NCBI GenBank assembly: GCA_026398735.1 | Contig: JAPLSH010000010.1 | Span: 1-61,987, forward strand | Reading direction: 5' to 3' | Origin: Pseudomonadota bacterium | GTDB lineage: Bacteria; Pseudomonadota; Gammaproteobacteria; Steroidobacterales; Steroidobacteraceae | Length of the DNA: 61,987 nt | Part shown: piece by piece, positions 45,801 through 54,800 of the stretch | Numbering within the stretch: the first letter of the stretch is position 1 | Layout: the number at the start of each line of letters is the position of its first letter | Made by a program: the position numbers and the translations under genes | Notes under the pieces: model-generated | Told to the model about the DNA's origin: nothing | The model's input: only the letters and a program-made list of their open reading frames with translations | Database searches by the model: none

Positions 45801-48800
45801 GCGGCCGGTGGCAACGATCAGATTGTCGGCAGCGCTGCCGAAGACGATCTGTTCGGGGGCACTGGTGCAGACACCCTTGACGGTGGTGCAGGCGCCGATG
45901 CCTTCCACTACCTGCAGGGTGACTCGACGTCGGTAACGTTTGCAGACTCTACGGCCAACGGCCTTAGCACCGGCGATACCTTCACCTTTGCCGGTGGCGC
46001 TGCTGATGTGATCAGTGGCGGCTTTACGGTAGAGGGCGTCAATGGCGATCGCGTGCAGCTCGACAGCTTCAATCCTGCCTACGCGCTGGGTGCGATGGGT
46101 GCGCTCTCTGGTGCGGCTGCCAGTACGCCAGGTTTTGTCGCCATTAACGACCTGAACATTCCGGTTAATCGCAATGGCAGTGCACCGTCCAACGGCACGG
46201 CTATTGAGCAGGGCTACTTCCTGGTTCGAGGTAACTATGTTTCAGGTGTGTTTACCGTAGACACCGACACTGGTGCCGACACCCTGATCGTGTACGACGG
46301 CACCTCCGGTGACGGTGTCTCGCAATCGGCCATGGTCATTCAGGGACATACACCAGGCCAATTGGGCATTGATGGCAGCAACATCTACCTCAAGGATGCA
46401 ACGCCGCCCGCAGAGCCGGTAGTCAACACGATCGCAGGCAACAATGGCGTCAACGCTGCCGAGAAGGCCGCGGGCGTCGTGGTCAGTGGCACTGCCGAGG
46501 CTAACGCTGTGGTGACAGTGACTTGGGGCACTGGCAGCAAGACGGCCATCGTCTCTGCCACTGGCGCCTGGAGCACAACCTTTGCAAGCGGCGAAGTGCC
46601 TTCAGATGCCAGCACTACTCTTAGCGCAGTGACGCGTGATGCCGCTGGCAACGTGAGTGCGGCAACCAGTCGCACGCTGAGCGTTGACAGCAGTGCCCCG
46701 GCCACACCGGGCGTCGAGCTTGTACAAGACACCGGCTACAGCACGACAGATAGCGTTACCAGCAACGGCTCTGTTGCTGTCAGCGGTATTGAATCTGGTG
46801 CTACCTGGCAGTTCAGCATCGATGGTGGTGCGAACTGGGTCACCGGCAGTGGTAGTGCGTTCACACTGGCCCCAGGCAGTTACGCTGCCGGTGCAGTGAA
46901 GGTGCGCCAGGTTGATGCTCAGGGCAATGTCAGCGCGGCAGCGGCTAATTCTGCCGCTGGTATCGTGGACCAGACGGGTCCGCAGATCGTCTCTACAACG
47001 GGCAGCGGAACCATCATCACCCTGCGGTTCAACGAACCGCTGGATGGTTTGCATGTGACCTCGGCTAGCTATTTCACGGTGACCACAGATAGTGGGCAGG
47101 TTTTGCCGATCACCAACGCACAGGCTGATGGCTCTGACATAAAACTGTTTATGGCCTACCAGCTGCCGAAGTCCGCAACGCTGACGGTGTCCTATAAGGA
47201 GCCCAGCACTCTGGATGACGGGATTGCGCTTCAGGACAAGGCAGGCAACGACATGGTGACGTTCACCACGCCGGTCACCGTAACTTCGGCCCCCAGTACC
47301 GTGGTGGCGATCGGTGGCGTATTTGCAGACTCTGCTAGCGGTGGTTCGACAATACAGCTGTACTACAACGGCGCGATACAGGTCACTTCAACGCCAGGTC
47401 TTACGCTTAAGAAGGCCGATGGATCGGTCGTCACAGTGACCGCCGCCAGTGCAACCGGCAACGTTTTGACCATCGAGACCGGGGCGCAGCTGCTTGCAAC
47501 CGATGTCCTGCTGGTCGCATACAACGGGCAGGGGCTGACCGGCGGATCATCTAATCAGACGGTCTTCAGCAACAACTACGTGATTGGTGGTGCTTCTGCT
47601 ACGGCGGTGAGCGCGGCTGCGTTTGGTATTGCTGGCGCGACCTATTTTGCTAATGGTGGCAGCAACGTCCTGGTCGGCAGTGCGTACTCCGACAACATCT
47701 ACGGTGGCAGTGGATCCGACACGCTGACGGGATCTTCTGCTGTTGACAGCATCTTTTTGAGTGAAACGATTGCGGCCACTGATACTTTGGTCATTCGCAA
47801 TGGCAGCGAAAGCGCTGCGCTTGGCTATCAATTCACCACTGCCAGCAACAACATCGGAAGCATTTACCGATACGACACGGTTTATGGCTTCGACGTCTCT
47901 AACCTTGCCGGCACCAACAACGATCGACTGCAGCTTCCCTCTGGACTGATCGCAGCGGACGTTGGAATCACCAGCGGCACACCGTTTGAAACGATATTTA
48001 GCCACAGCATCAGCGAAGGCATCGTGACCTTCTATGACGCAGCCGGCCAACCGCTTTCTATCAATACGACGGCTTTCAGTCACAAGGCGTTGACTTACCT
48101 ATCGCTCAATCTGAATGTACCTGGCGCGACCGTTGGCTTTTACAGCCCGTTTACCACCGGTGAGGGTGACTTCGGGCTCTATATCTTCCAGAACTCGGTG
48201 CTCACCGAAGATGACTTGTGCCTGCGAATGCTAGGCGTAACGGGCGCTACGTTGTCGAATTCTCCTGGGCAGAACGTTGTCCAGATTGTAAACGGCGGCG
48301 CGCCGGCTCTCATCAGAGCGTCCTTTGAGGGTGGAGACAACTTTGTCTCGCTGGAGTTCTCTGAGGCAGTCACTTGGACTGGTGTCGGCCCTGGCTCTGC
48401 GCAGCTCAATGGTGTGGGTGCATCTATAACCACCAGTGTCTCTGCTAATGGAAATCTGATCACACTCGGCGTGTCAGCGCCCTTGGCCACCACCGACTGG
48501 CTGCTGCTGACTGGTGGTACAGACATCCAAGATGCTGCTGCCAATGCGCTGGTGGCTGGTGGGCAAATTGCCCAAGGTGGCTCCGGCGCCAATAGCATCA
48601 ACGTATCGTCATTGACGGCGGGCATTGTCGTAAACGGCGGCGCTGGCAACGACACGTTAATCGGTAGTGCCTTTGCGGACTATATCGTGGGCGGAGTAGG
48701 CGCAGATTCGCTCGATGGTGGCGCTGGCAACGACGTGTATGTCTTTCGCCAAGGCGATTCAACCAGCGCAGTCTTTGTCGACGTCAATACCATCGGTTCG

Positions 48801-51800
48801 TTGAACACCGGCGATCGCTTTGAGTTTGCAGCTGGTGTGGACGTAATTTCCGGCGGCTTTTCAAACAACGGAAATAGCAGCGACGCCGTGGTGTTTGCTG
48901 CAAGCGGTGGTGCGAGTATTCCCGTTTATGCGATGGGCAATTCGCTCACGAATGCCCCCTACAAAACCTACACCATCAATGGCATAACAGTGCCCGCGTT
49001 GCGCGATGGTACAGCTCCTGCTGATGGAAAGCTGGTAGACCAAGGCTACTACCTTGTACGCGGCGATTACGTTGCCAATGCCTTTACCGTCAATACCACG
49101 TCCGGTCAGGACACACTGGTTGTCTATGACGGAGACTCAACCTCCGGGATAACCCAGTCGGCTTTGGTGATCCAGGGGCATGTGCCTGGCGAGGTTGTCA
49201 CTTCAGACTCGACCATATATCTGCGCAGTCTTCCCACCATGCCCACGATCAACAGCGTGGCAGGTAATGACGTCGTGAGCGACGAGGAGCGGGCCAACAC
49301 CGTCTGGGTCAACGGCAACGTGACCGGTGCCACGACGGTTGAGGTGACCTGGGGATCGGTGACCAAGACTGTGTCGGTGACCAACAACTTCTGGAACGTC
49401 AACTTTTCCTACTTCGAAGTGCCTGACGACGGGCAGGCCACGATTACTGTGGTCGGCCGTGACGCCTATGGCAGGGCCGGTGCTGCAGGCACGCGCGGCG
49501 TGGAGGTGGCTACCAACCTGCTCGAAGCGGGCTCACCCTATGTGGGAATAGTAGGAGCCAGTTTTACGGAAGGTGCCAACTCCACTGTCAACCTGGTATT
49601 GGCGGGAGTTGCTACCAAATCAGCGAACCCTGGTCTCAGCCTGGCCAAGGCTGACGGTACGCCGATAGCAATCAACAGCATCAGTACAGCGGGTAGCACT
49701 GTCTCCATTCAAACAAGCGCGACACTGAGTGCAGGCGATATTGTGGTGGCCTATTACGATGGCCAAAACGGTCTGCGCTACAACAGCACCGGCAATATCT
49801 GGCCAGCCAACGTTGCAATTGCTGGATCTGCCGTGCCGGTATTGGATACCAGCACACTGCAATCGACCTACTACGGTTTCACCACGTTTGCCAATGGTGC
49901 GTCTACCGTCATTATTGGCAATAACACCGAAGAGCGTATCTCCGGTGGCAATGGCAGCGATGTCATTGATGGCAGCGGCGCTGGCGATCTTATAGATCTG
50001 ACTGAAACCGTGGCTTCGGTAGACACGATCAAGGTGCTTAAATTCTATGAGAGTGGGCCGGAGCGCAACTGGATCTCACAGATTAAGAGCAGCCCCACTG
50101 GGCTCCGCAACACACCAACACACTTTTATGTCAGCTGGGACACTGTCTATGGCTTTGACGTCTCCAACCCAACTGGGGCCACCAACGATCGACTGCAATT
50201 GCCTTCCAATTCAATTGCTGCGGATCACGCTAAGCAATCTGGAACACCTGTAGGTGCGATTGTTGCCTACAGCATCGCGTCCGGCATTGCGACGTTCTTT
50301 GCCGCAGACGGCAGTATCTATGTCATCGACAACTTGGCCAAGGTTGAGACGGCACTGGCTTTCCTCTCAACCAACATTGACCAAGGTGGCGCCACAGTGG
50401 CTTTTGCCGTGCAGGTTAGTGGGGATGCGGCTGGCCATCCGTCCGGACTGATGGTCTTCCAGAACGGCGTAGATCCTATGGGTGATATCGCCATCCGGTT
50501 GCAAGGCGTCAGTGACGTGACTTTGGGAACGTCACCTGGTCAGAACGTCATTCAGATCATCGACACATCAAACCCACAGTTGGTTAGCGGCCGCTTTGAC
50601 GCTGGTGGCAACACGGTCACGCTGAACTATTCCGAAGCTGTAAACGTTACGGGCTCCAATCCGCTCACTATTCAGGTCAATGGGGTCGGACTCAATGTCT
50701 TGACGGCACTGAATCCCGCAGGCTCTACGTTGTCTGCAACGCTCAGCACTACGCTGCTGGCTACAGATTGGTTGCTGGTGAGCAACGGAACCGATGTACA
50801 GGACGCTTCAGGCAACTCAGCGCCTCAGTATTGGACTCGGATCGTTGGTGGCAGCGGTGACAATATCGTTGATCGGTCATCCTTTACTTGGAGCCCGCCG
50901 ATGGACGGCGGGCCTGGCAACGACACACTGACCGGTAGCAGTTCGCGCGACGAAATTATAGGTGGCACTGGCGCAGATGTGATGCGTGGTGGTCAGGGGG
51001 CTGACTTTTTCAACCTCGTTCAAGGCGATTCGAGCCAAGTAACCTATGTCGACAGTAACGCCTCGGGTGCGCTGAGTGATGGCGACAAGTTTGTCATGGC
51101 TGGTGGCGCTACAGATGTCATCAAGGACTTTGGCGTTACAGAAGGGCTGAGTGACCAAGTCAACCTCAAGGGATTTTTCCCGGGTATGCCCGTATTGCCG
51201 ATGGGCAACTCTATATATGGCACCGCGCTGCAAACGCTGACGGTCAATGGGAGCGAGGCCCCACAGGATCGGGATGGCGCAGCGCCCACCAACGGACTTG
51301 CGATCAATCAAGGCTATTTTCTCGTTCGCGGCACTTATGCCAACGGCGAGTTCGTTGTCAACTCTGTCAGTGGTACCGACACGTTGGTGGTGTATGACGG
51401 CACGGCTTCCAGTGAGGTTAGCCAAACCGCCCTTGTCATAGAAGGACGGATTCCAAGTCAGCTGCAGGCGGAGTGGAGCACCATCAGCATGAAGAGTGCA
51501 CCTGCTGCGCCTTCGGTTCCCGTTATTAATGCTGTGGCGACAGACGATATAGTCAACGGCGCTGAGAAGGCCGCTGGCGTCGCCGTGACTGGTACTGCGT
51601 CAGATGGCACCACAGTTGCTGTGACGTGGGGTTCGGTGACCAAGAACGTCAGTGCAGCTGGTGGCACATGGACTGCGACCTTTGCTGCATCCGAGGTGCC
51701 GACAGATGGCGCAACGCAAGTTACCGCGGTTGCTACCAACGCTTGGGGCGGCACAAGTGCGACGGCCACCCATGCGGTGCAAGTCAGTGCAACGCCGGTG

Positions 51801-54800
51801 CTTGAGTCGGCAGTTGCTACCGACTACTACATTACGTTGCACTACGATCAGGCGCTGGATCCAGTCAGGCTGCCGTCTGCCAGTTACTTTACGGTGACGG
51901 CTGCTAACGGCGCTATATATCCCATTAGCTCTGTTGGCGTTAACGGCCAGGACCTCATTCTTCAAACCACTGGCTTGGATCTGCCAGGCAATGTGGCATT
52001 GACGGTCAGCTACCGGAATCCAACAACAGGCAATGACGTCTATGCCGTTCAGGGACTGGCGGGCAACGATGCTGCAAGCTTTACCCAGCAGGTCACTTCC
52101 ACCAATCAGGCCGCCAATGCCGGCGTCATCGCGGCGCGTTTCAGCGAAAGCGGCGTTGAGTCGACGCTCACCTTGATTCTTGATGGACCGGCCGCAGTGA
52201 CAGACACGATCGGGTTTTCGGTCACCAAGCTCGGTGGCGGCACAGTCGGCATCATTGTTAGCAGCGTGAGCGGCAATGTAATTGTGCTGCAGACCAATGC
52301 CGTGTTGACCAGCACGGACGTGCTGCTGATTAACAACACCGGTACGGGCATCAAGGGTGGGACAGCCGGTTCCAGCGACTTCATCAAGGGTATGTATGCT
52401 GTAGGTGGTTCGGCAGCATCCAGCCTGGACGTCAACACGTTGGGCGCTGGCTATAGTGGCATCAAGATTTTTGGGAATGCTGGCGCAAGCCTGCTGGCTG
52501 GCTCTGGTGCTTATGATTACCTGGTTGCGGGTAATGGCAGCGACATCGTTGACGGCGGCGGTGCAGGCGATGAAATCGACCTGACCGAAACCGTAGCGTC
52601 CTCTGACACTGTGCGTGTGCTGGAGGCCTGGCGCAGCTCTCCGCAGCGTAACGTCGTGTCGACCCAGGGTACCGTAAGTCAGATCTTCTACAACTGGGAT
52701 ACGGTGTACGGATTTGATGTGTCTGCTGCTGACGGCAGCACTAACGACAAGCTGCAGCTGCCTTCCGGGGTGATCGCAGCCAATGTTGCCAAGACCACCG
52801 GCCTACAAACGGGTCAGATAGTCGCTCACAGCATAGAGTCGGGAATCGTTACGTTCTACGTGGCAAGCGGTTCCACATTCCCTGTTCTCAGTGGTTCAAA
52901 TATCCAGACAGCGCTCAATTATCTCAGCGCTAACCTGGATCAGTCAGGCGCCACGGTGGGCTTCTACCAGCTCGCTGCTGCGGGCTCATCTACAGCGTTG
53001 GTTGTGTTCCAGGACGGCCCGGCCCCGGGCAATGACATTGCGCTGCGGCTGCCGGGTCTCAGCGGCGTGACGCTGCGGACCACGGCCGGACAGAACGTTG
53101 TGCAGGTCATTGACACCACGGCACCCCAGCAGGTGAGCGGAAGTTTCACAGCCGGTGGCAACACTGTGACGGTCAGCTTCTCCGAGCCGGTGACGGTGAG
53201 TGGCTCCGATCCATTGCGCATCCAGATCAACGGTGGCGCAGACGCGGTAGTGACCAGCTTCTCGGTCAACGGCAACACGGTGACCGCAACGCTCGGCCAG
53301 ACCTTGCAGGCCACCGATTACGTGACGGTGTACAACAAGGCAGACGCAGCAAGCGTCACTCAGATCCGCGATGTGGCTGACAATCAGGCCAACGCATGGT
53401 GGTCCCGGACCATCGGCGGCTCCGGTGACAACGTGATTGACCGGTCTGCATTCGACTGGAGTCCTGCGACCAATGCTGGCGCCGGCAACGATACGTTGAT
53501 TGGTAGCAGCGGCCGCGAGGAAATTGCCGGGGGCTTGGGTGCCGATCGCATCGACAGCGGTGGCGGTGCCGACTGGATCGTCGTGCGCCAGGGCGACTCG
53601 CCAGCGGCGACGCTTGTGGAAAACGGCACCACTGGCCTTAACACCGGCGACAAATTCACGTTCGCCGGCGTCGCCACCGATGTGGTGGTCAACTTGAACC
53701 GCTACGGCACCGATGCAGACCGCATCGAGTTCCGCGGGAGCTCGCCGGGTACACCGGTGCTGGCGATGGGCAACAGTCTTTCCGGTGGTGCTCTGCAGAA
53801 CATCGCGATCGCTGGCATCGAAACGCCCTACAACCGCGATGGTGCTGCGCCCTCGAACGGACTGGCCGTAAACCAGGGCTACTTCCTCGTGCGTGGTGAC
53901 TATTCTGGCGGCGAGTTTACGGTCAATACGACCAGTGGAGCCGACACGCTGGTGGTGTATGACGGTACCGTCGGCAGCGTCGTGAGTCAGTCCGCACTGG
54001 TGATCGAGGGACGCATCCCCAGCCAGCTCGAAGTCAGTTGGAACAGCATCCAACTCAAGGCTGCGCCTGCGGCGCCGGCCGCACCGACAATAGACCCAGT
54101 CACTGGCAACAACGAGGTGAATGCCACAGAGCACGCGAACTATGTCTCGATCACGGGCACTGCACCTGACGGCACTCAAGTGCTGGTGAATTGGGGCAAC
54201 AGCGGTACCAAGACCGTACCGGTCATCGGGGGTATCTGGACGGCGACGTACACGGTGGGAGAGATTCCTTCAGACGGCGTCCAGGCTGTTTACGCCACGA
54301 CGCGTGACGTGTGGGGGTCAACCAGCACCGGTGCCGTCCAGCCGGTTGTGATCAACACCGGATCGAACCCGACATTGCAGTTCTTCCTCGATCAGGACAG
54401 CGGTGCACCGGGCGATGGCATCAGCAGCAACGGGCGCTTCCTCGTAGCCAAGAGCAGTCAGTCACTTGAGTTTGAGGTCAGCTCAGATGGTGGCCAGACC
54501 TGGTATCCGCAGAGCATGTCGACCACTGGGAACCCGAACCTTGGGTCCTTTGAGCTCCAGGAAGGCAGCTACGCGGCAGGCGCCGTACAAGTGCGCGTGT
54601 ACTTTGGACTTGGTGTGCCGCCCGGTCCTGTCTTCACCAATTCCCAGCCGATTGTCATTGATCGAATTAACCCCGATCTGCCAACCCTCAACGTGGTGGC
54701 TGAGGACGACAAGGTTAATCTCGCCGAATCCGAGACTGTGGTCATCAGCGGCAGTGCAGAGGCGGGTGCGCGAGTGGTGGTCAGCTGGGGGTCCGTTGAA